NCBI GenBank assembly: GCA_027604665.1
Contig: JADGIZ010000112.1
Location: forward strand, 1-25,244
Source of the DNA: Polyrhizophydium stewartii
Taxonomy: Eukaryota; Chytridiomycota; Chytridiomycetes; Rhizophydiales
DNA: 25,244 nucleotides
Reading direction: 5' to 3'
Part shown: one piece after another, positions 9,708 to 18,963 of the stretch
Layout: every line of letters begins with the position of its first letter
Position numbering within the stretch: the first letter of the stretch is position 1
The notes under the pieces: generated by a model
What the model saw: the letters and a program-made list of their open reading frames with translations, nothing else
The model's database searches: none
Told to the model about the DNA's origin: nothing
Program-made: the position numbers and the translations under genes

Positions 9708-9986
9708 TAAACAGCAGCCCGCACCTCCCTTTTGCGCTCTGATGTGCTGTCTCCCACCCTCATCCCCGTCCGCTCTCTTCGCCGAGCTGTGAGCGTGATG
9801 GCACCGTCGTACCGTGATGATATCTGGCGTGACGTCGACGCTGGCTTCCGCTGGTGCCCGTGTTGCGTAAGCGCGCCGACGCCTCCAAACATAAAAGCGC
9901 CTGCTCCATCTTCGCCCAACCAAACCGCGACAGCCAAACGCGCCGGCGACACGCTTTCCAGCACCATTCTCCACTGCACGAAAGCT
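9708..9986 (+). promoter_or_regulatory. Intergenic region with TATA-like element upstream of GH18 gene
   Basis: This 279-bp gap holds the CID gene's 3' end and the GH18 promoter. CATAAAAGC at 9890-9898 is TATA-like and lies about 95 nt before the ATG. It is the clearest TATA-type element in the window. No canonical AATAAA follows the CID gene; TGATAAAC overlaps its stop codon. Confidence 0.45.
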
Positions 9987-12143
9987 ATGGCCGGATTCGC
10001 CCTCTTCATGTGCGCCGCATTCGCGGCCACGCTGCCCGCGGCTGTCGCAGTGCCAACATCGCAGCAACCCGCCCTCGAGCCAAGAGCCGAATCGACCTCG
10101 TGGAAGCAGCGCGTCACGGCCCCTTTCACAGACGTGCTTCTGTGGCCAACGTTTGATATCTCGAGCGCAGCGTCGCAGATCGACACCAAGCACTTCACCC
10201 TCGCCTTTATTACAGCCGACACTGCCGGCAAGGCGTCGTGGGGTGGAGTTGTCCCACTAGCGCAGGGTTTTTACAAGCAAGCCATTGACGACGTCCGCAA
10301 GAAGGGCGGCGATGTTATCGTGTCATTTGGAGGTGCCAACGGTCAGTGCGCGCCGGTGTTGTGAGCTCGCTGCCTCTTGCTCTATTCGGGGATTTCACAC
10401 CCGCATTTGCCTCACGCAAGCTGCTGACCCATCACAAACACAATCAGGCCAGGAGCTTGCCCTTGCAAGCAGTAACGACCTGGTCGCTGAATACACGAGT
10501 GTGATCGATACATACCGCCTCTCCAGGGTCGACTTTGACATCGAAGGCATCGCCCTTACCGACATGACCGCAAACACGCGCCGCGCGCAGGCTCTTGCGT
10601 CGATCAAACGGCAGCCAAAGTACAAGGATTTGGTCATCTCATATACTCTCCCTGTTCTTCCGTCTGGCTTGACCCGCGACTGCCTCGCACTCCTCAAGAA
10701 CGCAGCCGACAACAAGCTGGTGATCGACGGTGCGTTCTGTTTGTGCATATTGGTCGCCGCTTGCAACGGCACCAAATGCTGCTGGCTGACCGATGCGCAG
10801 TCGTCAATATCATGGCTATGGACTACGGATCTGCCGAGGCACCCAACGGCGACACGCAAATGGGCCGATATGCAATCGCTGCTGCGCAGCAGACGTACAA
10901 GCAGGTCCGTCGCATATTCCCTCAGGCCACCATTGGCGTCACACCCATGATCGGCAAGAATGACGTCGTCGGCGAGGTCTTCACGCTCGACAACGCGAAG
11001 CAGCTTGTCGAGTTTGCCCGCAAAAACGCCTGGATATCTTATCTGTCGTTCTGGTCAATCAACCGAGACACCAACGTCTACAGCGACGCACTCTACGCCT
11101 CGAGCCAGATCACGCAGAACCTCTTTGACTTTTCGAGAATCTTTGGCCGCTACGAGGCTCCCCTGAGCCGTCCAGTCGTCCCATCAATCATCCCCAAGCT
11201 CGCCGGGTCATACAACTGGCCCACCAAGATTTACGCTCCAGTCGTCGACTCGACGGACTCACCCGGCGTCGATCTCATGGCACTTGCAGCAACCGCCGGC
11301 TCGATCAAGTCGATCGTTGGCTTTGTCGTCTCGGACAACGGCCAACCCAGCTGGGGCGGCGCCCACAGCCTTGCCGAGAAATGGAACGCCGACAAAATCC
11401 AGAAACTGCGCGATTTTGGCGGCGAGGTCATTATTTCGTTCGGCGGACCAACTGGCAGCGAGCTTGCTCTGGACGTTACCGAGCCGACCGCACTGCAAGC
11501 CCAGTATGCTAGGGTTGTGGCGGCATACAAGGCATCCTGGGTCGACTTTGCGCTCTTTGGCGATGCGCTTGCCGACCATGCGGCGGTCGAACGCCGCAGC
11601 CAAGCAATCTACGGTCTACAGAGCAGCACTCAGAACCTCCGCGTCTCGATCACGCTGCCTGTGTCGTCTATTACGGGTCTCGGCTACGATGCTCTTTTTG
11701 CTTTGGACTCGGCTATGCGCCAGGGAATCCGTGTTGATGGTAAGTCAATAATTGCACAAGGCACCCTTTTCGCGCAGTTTACTGACAGCCGCTTTGTTTT
11801 AGTTGTCAACTTGCTCGTCTCGGACTTTGACGCCGCCTCGCTGGCGACTTGCAAGGCAGCGCTTATCGACTGCATCTCCAAGGCTGCAGAGAGCGCCTAT
11901 CCGCAGGTGCTGGCTTCAGGACTTACAACAGCGAAAATTGGCATCACGCCCAGTGCCGGAAAGAGATCGAGCGGCGCAGTCTTCACAATTAATGACGCCA
12001 AGAAACTTGTGCAGTACGCAAACGCAAAGCCATGGATCTCAATGCTTTCGCTCTGGACCGCCAACCGTGATTCGGCCGCCGCATCTGGCGTGGCTCAGAG
12101 GAACTTTGAGTTCAGCTTGACGCTCGGTTCGTTCAACAATTGA
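9987..12143 (+). CDS. Secreted GH18 chitinase-like protein with two GH18 domains, second degenerate
   Basis: GH18 enzymes hydrolyse chitin or related beta-1,4-GlcNAc polymers; the pattern matches the PF-ChiA-like branch. Inferred exons are 9987-10341, 10448-10729, 10801-11739 and 11803-12143, giving 638 residues. A signal peptide is clear (FALFMCAAFAATLPAAVAV). Domain 1 (about 45-345) has LLWPTFDI, HFTLAFITAD, VIVSFGGANG, the catalytic SRVDFDIEG (D147, D149, E151), VNIMAMDYG and YLSFWSINRD. Domain 2 (about 365-638) repeats the order (GFVVSDNGQPSWGG, EVIISFGGPTG, MLSLWTANRD), but the catalytic strand reads WVDFALFG: D461 is kept while the other two positions are A463 and F465. MAMDYG is replaced by LLVSDFD. 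Both domains have a phase-1 intron at the same place (before VNIM and VNLL), so they arose by internal duplication. Domain 2 is probably non-catalytic. Confidence 0.88.
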
Positions 12144-12150
12144 GCATGTA

Positions 12151-12156
12151 AATAAA
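12151..12156 (+). terminator. Polyadenylation signal of the GH18 gene
   Basis: AATAAA starts seven bases after the stop codon of the GH18 gene, so a very short 3' UTR is implied. The DUF885 fragment begins about 65 bp further on. Confidence 0.55.
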
Positions 12157-12184
12157 GGAGAATTGTGCCACACTTGCGATCTCG

Positions 12185-12715
12185 ATGGGTTTCCAAACGA
12201 CTGGCAAGCTACACGAAGCGCTCGAGATGCCTGTCACGCACAACTTTTTCAAAACCGTCTTCCACACGGGCTATATCGAGGGTTGGGGTCTGTACGCCGA
12301 GTACCTTGGCGAGGAGATGGGCATGTACGACACCGACTTTGATCTGCTCGGTCGCCTCGAGATGGAGATGTTCCGCGCACTGCGGCTCGTTGTCGACACT
12401 GGCCTGCATGCCAAGGGTTGGACGATCGAGAAGTGCGTCGAGTACATGCAGGACAACCTGTCGATGTCGGAGATCTCGATCGTCACTGAGGTGAAGCGCT
12501 ACTCAACGAACCCCGGCCAGGCGCTTGCATACAAGGTCGGCGAGATCAAGATTCTTGAGGTGCGCAAGAAGGCCGAGGATGCGCTTGGCGACAAGTTCGA
12601 CATCCGCGCGTTCCACGACGTCGTGATTGACCACGGCTCGGTGCGCCTGGACACGCTCGAGAAGAACGTTGACGAGTGGGTTGCGAGCGTGCTCGCCCAG
12701 ACGGTCTCCGCCTGA
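12185..12715 (+). pseudogene. 5'-truncated DUF885 fragment (copy of the 3' end of copy A)
   Basis: An open frame of 176 codons encodes only the C-terminal part of a DUF885 domain, from EMPVTHNFF to SVLAQTVSA. It keeps the third metal-ligand motif EGWGLYAE but lacks the HExxPGHH motif and everything before it. The first 12 residues (from the ATG at 12185) are unrelated to DUF885. From 12221 to 12721 it matches 16474-16974 with six differences, all at synonymous codon positions. It follows directly on the GH18 poly(A) signal with no obvious promoter, so I call it a duplication remnant. The intact frame and a downstream AATAAA (12762-12767) leave open that it is transcribed. Confidence 0.8.
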
Positions 12716-12721
12716 GTGGCG
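12221..12721 (+). repeat. 501-bp direct repeat, unit 1 (partner 16474-16974)
   Basis: By eye the two 501-bp units differ at six positions, all within the first 250 bp; the last half is identical. The match starts at CTCGAGATGCC and ends six bases past the TGA stop (GTGGCG). Sequence outside the units is unrelated on both sides. Confidence 0.9.
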
Positions 12722-12761
12722 TGGTGGTGTGGCATGTCGGCTGCTTGTTGCAGGCAGTCCC

Positions 12762-12767
12762 AATAAA
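12762..12767 (+). terminator. Polyadenylation signal after the DUF885 fragment
   Basis: AATAAA lies 47 nt after the fragment's stop codon. No such signal follows the intact copy A within the next 100 bp. The fragment may therefore sit on an original 3' end of a DUF885 gene. Confidence 0.35.
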
Positions 12768-12855
12768 CGCCGTTGCCTTTGACCCCATCTTTACCGCTCA
12801 GTGTGCCGCACATCGCTGCCGGGGTGTGCATGGTGCGCTCCCGTGCCGCGTTCGC

Positions 12856-12946
12856 CCAATGAGTTGTGACAATCGGTCAGACGAAGAGCGTGTCGTGTTG
12901 CGATTGGCTCCGTCAATGACGTGGCACGAGACCCAAAACAAATAAA
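12856..12946 (+). promoter_or_regulatory. Promoter of DUF885 copy A (CCAAT, TGACGTGGC)
   Basis: CCAAT occurs at 12856-12860 and an inverted CCAAT (ATTGG) at 12903-12907. TGACGTGGC lies at 12917-12925, 93 bp before the ATG. TGACGTGG matches the core bound by CREB/ATF-type bZIP factors. The same TGACGTGGC, preceded by CTCCGT and with a CCAAT upstream, sits at a similar distance in front of copy B. ACAAATAAAGG (12937-12947) could act as a weak TATA element. The rest of 12722-13009 shows nothing else I can support. Confidence 0.5.
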
Positions 12947-13009
12947 GGCTGGAAACAGGCTTGCCAAGGCAGCCCGCAGTCCAACCGACCACAAGTCACC
13001 GAACGCACC

Positions 13010-16000
13010 ATGACGACCGAGCATGCCCACGAGCCCGCCTCTGCCGAGCGCACGCCTGCCCAGCTGATCCGCGACGCCATGGACAAGCTGATCGACAACA
13101 TGCTCACCAACCAGCCTGGTGCGTGCTGCCCGACCACGCCGCTCTGCCCAGCTGCACGGCTGCCCTGCCGCCGGTGCACGCTGCTCCTCTGCCTGGTTGC
13201 ACAGCCAGGGCCGCGAGCAGCGGGCGGCTGTCGCCCGCGCACGCCTGCGCTTTGTCGCAGAGCATCCTCGTCCCCAACCAGCAGCCGGCTCGCTGACGCC
13301 TTGTCGCTGCCTTGCCTTCGCCGATGCCTCGCCTCGCTGCCTGCGCTCGTGGCAGTTTATGGCCCGATCTTCGGCGTCAAGACGGACCAGTCCGACATCT
13401 TTCACGAGTCCAAGGCGACGATCAAGAAGACAGAGGAGCTCAACAAGTCGCTGCTCGAGCAGCTCAGCGCCATCGACGCATCAAGCCTGACGACCCACGA
13501 GCGCGACGAACTCAACGCCGTGCTCGGCGAGATTCGCGCGGACACTGTCTTTTGGGGAACATACAGGATGCACATCCCCTGCGACCACATGGGCGGCGCC
13601 TTTGTCAGTCTCGACGATGAGCTTGAGGCGTACCATGCCGTCAGCACCGCCGAGGACGCCGAGAACCTCAAGAAGCGCCTGCTCAGGTGTCCCGAGCGCT
13701 TTGCCGAAGTCGTCGAGCGCTTCCGCGAGGGCGTCGCCAAGGGCATCACGCTGCCCGCCGAGTCGATTGGTCTGATGCTGAACAAGATCGGGAGCTTTGT
13801 CGTCGAGAATCCTGCCGAGAGCGTGTTCCACAAGTCGTTCAAGGACAAGATCGTCGCCGTCGGCCTGCCCGAGGACTTCCTGCTCGACACGATCCGCGAG
13901 AGCGTCGTGCCTGCATACAAGGCCGTCAAGGAGTTCCTCGAGACCGAGTACAAGCCGCATGCTCGCGCCAACGCCGGCATCTTCGGGCTGCCCGACTACG
14001 AGCGCGTGTACAATGACTTGATCTTCTACCACACCACCGTGCGTTACACGGCCGACGAACTGCACCAGAAGGGCCTTGAGGAGGTCGCGCGCATCCGCAA
14101 GCGCATGGAGGCGATCAAGGACAAGATATTTGATGGCACGTTTAAGGAGTTCCTCGTTGCGCTCAAGGACAAGGAGCGCTTCCCGCAGCTGTTCTTTGCC
14201 GACCCGGAGAAGGACGCCGTGCCGCACTACGAGGCACTGATCGAGGTGCGTGCTTTGCGACAGTGTGCACGGCGATACGGCATGCCTGCTGACGCTCGCA
14301 TGCAATGCGCACTGGCAACTGCAGCGCATCGACAAGAAGATGCCGCAGTTCTTCAACAAGTTCCCCAAGTTCCCGTGCGCCGTCAAGGCAGTACCCAAGC
14401 AGGCCGAGGCGTCAGCACCGATTGCATACTACCGTCCTGGCACGGCTGACAAGCCTGGCGCGTTCTTCACCAACATTCTGCAGTCCAAGGAGTCGCCGAA
14501 CCACACGGCCATGGCGCTCACGCTGCACGAAGCGATCCCCGGCCACCATCACCAGCTTTCGCTCGCGCTCGAGATGCCTGTGCCGCACGTCTTCTACAAA
14601 ATGGTCTTCAATACCGCATATGCCGAGGGCTGGGGTCTGTATGCCGAGTATCTTGGCGAGGAGATGGGCATGTATGACACCGAATTTCATCTGCTCGGTC
14701 GCCTCGAGATGGAGATGTTCCGCGCTCTGCGACTCGTTGTCGACACTGGCCTGCACACCAAGAACTGGACGATCGAGAAGTGCGTCGAGTACATGCAAGA
14801 CAACTTGTCGATGTCGGACGACGAGGTGCTGAGCGAGGTCAAGCGGTGAGTTTGCGGTGCTGTGGCCATGTATTTGATGCGGGCTGCTTCGCGATCGTGG
14901 CGACATCGGCTGACTCGCGGAGCAGCTATGCAGCCATGCCCGGCCAGGCGCTTGCGTACAAGGTTGGCGAGATCAAGATCCGCGAGATCCGCAAGAAGGC
15001 CGAGGATGCACTGGGCAACAAGTTCGACATCCGCGCGTTCCACGACGTTGTGCTTGACCACGGCTCTGTGCGCCTGGACGTGCTCGAGAAGAACGTCGAC
15101 GAGTGGGTTGCCACGGTCAAGGTGCAGTTCCCCGAGTACTTTGAGATGCGATCGATCATGGACGAGTACATGGAAGCCGACCACAGTTCCAACCCTGGTA
15201 TGCTTCTCGCGAGCGGCCAGTCACTTACTGATCATCACTAACGACCTTGCTCCCCTTTCAGTGTTTGGCCCAGTTTATGGGATCTTCACGCTTCAGGATG
15301 ACATTTTCAATGTGTCCCGCGAGTTCAAGAGCAAGCTTACGCAGACCTTTGAGAGCCTGCTTGCCCGCGCCAACGCAATCGATGCTTCAAAGCTGACGGT
15401 CAAGGAGCGCGATGAGCTCGAGCTCGTCAAGGGCACGCTCGGCGAAAATATCCTCGAGTCAACGACGTACAGCAGAGCCATCCCATGTAGCCACAAGTGG
15501 GGGGCGTTTGTCGGCTTTGACCAGATTCTGGAGAGCTACCACGCCATCAAGACGGCCGAGGACGCCGAGAACCTCGAGAAGCGCCTGCTCAAGTGTCCCG
15601 AGCGGTTCAACCACGCTCTCGACTGCTTCCGCGAGGGCATTGCCAAGGGCATCACCCTGCCGGCCGAGTCAATCTCGCTCATGATCGGTCGCGTTGACGC
15701 TTGCGTCGTCGAGGATCCCGCCGAGAGCTCGTTCCACAAACTGTTCAAGGACAAGATCGTTGCCGTCGGCCTGCCCGAGGACTTCCTGCTCGACACGATC
15801 CGCGAGAGCGTCGTGCCTGCATACAAGGCCGTCAAGGAGTTCCTCGAGACCGAGTACAAGCCGCATGCTCGCGCCAACGCCGGCATCTTCGGGCTGCCCG
15901 ACCATGAGCGTGTCTACAACGACTTGATCTTCTTGCACACCACGGTTCGCTACACAGCCGACGAGCTGCACCAGAAGGGTCTCGAGGAAGTCGCGCGCAT

Positions 16001-16968
16001 CCGCAAGCGCATGGAGGCGATCAAGGACAAGGTGTTTGATGGCACGCTCAAGGAGTTCTTTGTCGCGCTCAAGGACAAGGAGCGCTTCCCGCAGCTCTAC
16101 TTTGCCAACGCCGAAGAGGAGGCCGTGCCTGCTTATAAGGCCATGATCGAGGTGCGTGTTCTGCGACAGTGTTCACGGCGATACGACATGCCTGCTGACG
16201 CTCGCATGCAATGCGCACTGGCATCCACAGCGCATCGACAAGAAGATGCCGCAGTACTTCAACAAGTTCCCCAAGTTCCCGTGCGACGTCAAGCCTGTGC
16301 CCAAGGAGGCCGAGTCGTCGTCTGCGCCAGCGTACTACCGTCCTGGCACGGCGGAGAAGCCTGGCGCGTTCTTCACCAACATCCTGCTTGCCAAAGACTC
16401 GCCGCAGAACTCGGCCATGGCGCTCGTGCTGCACGAGGCGATTCCTGGCCACCACCACCAGGTTTCGCTCGCTCTCGAGATGCCTGTCACGCACAACTTT
16501 TTCAAGACCGTCTTCCACACGGGCTATATCGAGGGTTGGGGTCTGTATGCTGAGTATCTTGGCGAGGAGATGGGCATGTACGACACCGACTTTGATCTGC
16601 TCGGTCGCCTCGAGATGGAGATGTTCCGCGCGCTGCGGCTCGTTGTCGACACTGGCCTGCATGCCAAGGGTTGGACGATCGAGAAGTGCGTCGAGTACAT
16701 GCAGGACAACTTGTCGATGTCGGAGATCTCGATCGTCACTGAGGTGAAGCGCTACTCAACGAACCCCGGCCAGGCGCTTGCATACAAGGTCGGCGAGATC
16801 AAGATTCTTGAGGTGCGCAAGAAGGCCGAGGATGCGCTTGGCGACAAGTTCGACATCCGCGCGTTCCACGACGTCGTGATTGACCACGGCTCGGTGCGCC
16901 TGGACACGCTCGAGAAGAACGTTGACGAGTGGGTTGCGAGCGTGCTCGCCCAGACGGTCTCCGCCTGA
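13010..16968 (+). CDS. Two-domain DUF885 protein, copy A
   Basis: DUF885 (PF05960) proteins are metallopeptidase-like; their physiological substrate is not established. Inferred exons are 13010-13118, 13356-14245, 14325-14845, 14926-15197, 15262-16151 and 16231-16968, giving 1,139 residues. Two complete domains follow one another. Domain 1 is about 37-555, with HEAIPGHHH at 401-409 and AEGWGLYAE (E434). A short linker near [11 protein letters not shown] leads to domain 2 (about 579-1139), with HEAIPGHHH at 962-970 and IEGWGLYAE (E995). HExxPGHH plus the downstream EGW glutamate look like an intact metal site in both. No signal peptide is seen, so the protein is probably intracellular. Exons 2 and 5 have the same length (890 nt). 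Introns 2 and 5 are both 79 nt. Intron 3 (14846-14925) exists only in this domain of the four. Start at 13010 chosen because copy B shares it. Confidence 0.9.
14246..14324 (+). repeat. Conserved 79-nt intron, copy A domain 1
   Basis: Phase-0 intron between LIE and RIDKK, GTGCGT donor, branch-like GCTGAC, CAG acceptor. One of four homologous introns of equal length, with the last 45 bases almost the same in all four. Confidence 0.85.
16152..16230 (+). repeat. Conserved 79-nt intron, copy A domain 2
   Basis: Same position, phase and length as the intron at 14246-14324. It differs mainly in the first 20 bases and in the last six before the acceptor (CCACAG instead of CTGCAG). Confidence 0.85.
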
Positions 16969-16974
16969 GTGGCG
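16474..16974 (+). repeat. 501-bp direct repeat, unit 2 (partner 12221-12721)
   Basis: This is the 3' end of copy A's last exon plus six bases after the stop. It is the presumed source of the truncated fragment upstream, or its sister copy. The two units are in the same orientation about 4.25 kb apart. Confidence 0.9.
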
Positions 16975-17328
16975 CCATGGTGCGGCTACATTCTATCCGT
17001 CTCGGCGAGGTAGAAAAGCGCCGTTGTTCTCGACTTCTTGTAAGGCCTCTGGTTGCTGGAAGTGCCTCTTCGTGAATGCATCGAAGGACTCAACGGTATC
17101 AGAGGCATATCTGAACCTGAGGCAGCCACGCACTGTTGGATGACAGCTGGATGCAGAAGGAGGCTGAAAATGTCCTCCAGAGTAAAGACATGTCGTAGCT
17201 GATTGCATACCTCACAGTCTGGCAGCCTTCGGCCTGCCATTGGAAAAGGGACCTGCGATATGGCGATGATGACTCAACTCAGCACAAGCAGCTTCGGGCT
17301 TCGAACATCTTTCATTTGCCAATAGGTG
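16975..17328. other. 354-bp intergenic stretch, no gene recognised
   Basis: This stretch lies between copy A and the convergent F-box/ankyrin gene. It is less GC-rich than its surroundings. On the minus strand an 84-codon frame (16986-17240, containing LEDIFSLLLHPAVIQQ) is open, but it has no recognisable homology, and a second minus frame is open over much of the same stretch. It could be a decayed coding fragment. No AATAAA for copy A is seen here. Confidence 0.4.
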
Positions 17329-18963
17329 TCACTGCGTACGTTCGGCGCGGCGGGTCGCTGCGGCTTGGATCGCAGCTCCGATACCCTGGACCACCTCTCG
17401 TTTGTCCTCGTTGAACATTGCCCAGCCATACGCCACCTCCTCGAGCCACGCATCGTTTTCGTCGTCGATCGCCTGCTCGGAGGCTACAAGCGCTGCGCTC
17501 AGAGAAACAAAATCCCAATCGGCATCCTCGATTGCAAGCAAATGCTCGGCCAGCGAGCAGTTGTACTCGCGGATCGCCACCTCGAGCTCGCGCTGCCCAA
17601 ACACGACGCCGTGCCGCTCGCGCCACCACTCGACGAGCGGCGGATTGCCCAGCTTTGCCGTTGCATCGACTAGCATCGAGATGGAGCCGCGCTCGCGCGA
17701 AATGACCCAGTTCATGAGTTCGATGTTGCAAAGCCACGCGGCCGTGTTGGCGCCGTCCCTGGTGAAGGGCATGCCGCGCTCGTACGCCCACATAATAACA
17801 GCGTTGTTGCGCCGCCGGTGTGCTTCGTCAAGATGGATCTGGCCCAGCTCGATGCCGAACCGCGCCACGGCCCATTCGAGGGTGTCGATCCTGCTCATTT
17901 TGACAATATGCAGGACAATATGCAAGGGATTCGCAAGCCCGCGCTCGTCGAGCCATTCGATCACGCGGATGTCCGTCGACACAAACGACGCTCCTTGAGG
18001 AGCGTCAGCCAGCGCACTTGAATAGCGCTCGTGCAAAAACGTGAGCATCTCGAAGCTGCCGAGCTCTGCTGCAACACGAAGTGCATGCCACATGCAGCCA
18101 AATTTGCAGTTGTCAGCGAGCCAACGCACAATGTGCATGTGGCCGCGGCTAGCGGCGCCTTCAAAGGCAGCGGCATCGAGGCACTCGGGATGGTGCTCGC
18201 TCAGCCAGACAACCAGATCCAGGCTGCCGCTTTTCGCGGCGCTGTATCCGACGAGCCGGCTCCAGCCGCTGCTCCGAATGCGACTGTCCATAAACTTGAT
18301 GGCATCGAGATGGCCTCTCGAGGCCAAGTCCTGGATCAATGAAGGCCGAGGAACAACGATCTTGCGCGTATCAATGAGGTCGCGAAGCAAATGAAGGTCG
18401 CCTGCTTCGACTGCTGCCCGCTCGAGCAACTGTGGGTGGTTGTAGTCGAACAGGTCGGCCCAGCCGTTGAGGACCGCCACTCTTGCCGCGGACCAAGCAG
18501 CGAGCCGGGGTTTGAGTCTGTCAAAGAGCGATCTCGAGTGTAGTTTGAGGTTCTTGCTTGCAAAGTCGACTCGGGGCAGCAGGTCGAGGTCCCCCTGCCA
18601 GTCGACGTCGTTGGCGTCCTGCCAGACCTGCTCGCGCTGAGTCTCGGAAAGGGCGTGCAGCTCGGCGGCGAGCAGCAGCCCGTTGACAAACTTGGTGAGC
18701 GGGCTGGCGGCGTCGAGGATCTTGTTCTGGATCTCGGCCGGCATGCGGTCCCACTCGTTGGTTGCGTCGGGCCGGAAGCCGTTGGTGCGGCGATATGGCG
18801 CTGGGGGGTCGGTGCGGCCGGCGGGCAGGGCGGCTGCGGTGGGCGGCTGCACGGTGTCGGCGACGAGGCGACCAGCGGCGGGCGGCGACGCCATGATACC
18901 GCTGGCGTGCTGCTGCTGTCTGTGAGGGGCGACGTCGGAGGGCAACGCCTGGCCGGAGTCCAT
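17329..18963 (-). CDS. F-box-like / ankyrin-type repeat protein, intronless
   Basis: This is a single-exon gene of 544 residues. After a low-complexity N-terminus, residues 71-90 (EWDRMPAEIQNKILDAAS) look like an F-box start, which in other proteins recruits SKP1 to a ubiquitin ligase. From about residue 165 on, roughly ten divergent ankyrin-type units follow. Examples are AAVEAGDLHLLRDLI, LASRGHLDAIKFM, AAKSGSLDLVVWLSEHH, GAASRGHMHIVRWLADN and VAAELGSFEMLTFLHERY. The pattern A..G.l.vv.WL resembles the large ankyrin families of chytrids and giant viruses. The ATG at 18963 is chosen because the frame upstream to 19230 is Arg/Cys/Ser-rich and unlike protein. It sits between the two DUF885 copies, convergent with A and divergent from B. 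Being intronless among multi-exon neighbours, it may have been inserted. The ubiquitin-ligase role is inference. Confidence 0.78.
   Translation of the reverse strand: MDSGQALPSDVAPHRQQQHASGIMASPPAAGRLVADTVQPPTAAALPAGRTDPPAPYRRTNGFRPDATNEWDRMPAEIQNKILDAASPLTKFVNGLLLAAELHALSETQREQVWQDANDVDWQGDLDLLPRVDFASKNLKLHSRSLFDRLKPRLAAWSAARVAVLNGWADLFDYNHPQLLERAAVEAGDLHLLRDLIDTRKIVVPRPSLIQDLASRGHLDAIKFMDSRIRSSGWSRLVGYSAAKSGSLDLVVWLSEHHPECLDAAAFEGAASRGHMHIVRWLADNCKFGCMWHALRVAAELGSFEMLTFLHERYSSALADAPQGASFVSTDIRVIEWLDERGLANPLHIVLHIVKMSRIDTLEWAVARFGIELGQIHLDEAHRRRNNAVIMWAYERGMPFTRDGANTAAWLCNIELMNWVISRERGSISMLVDATAKLGNPPLVEWWRERHGVVFGQRELEVAIREYNCSLAEHLLAIEDADWDFVSLSAALVASEQAIDDENDAWLEEVAYGWAMFNEDKREVVQGIGAAIQAAATRRAERTQ

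Noticed and set aside
13010..16968. Reading copy A (and likewise copy B) as two separate single-domain genes
   Set aside because: No promoter-like gap, start codon or stop lies between the domains in the spliced frame. The linker introns (64 nt each) have good donors and acceptors and join phase 1 to phase 1 in both copies.
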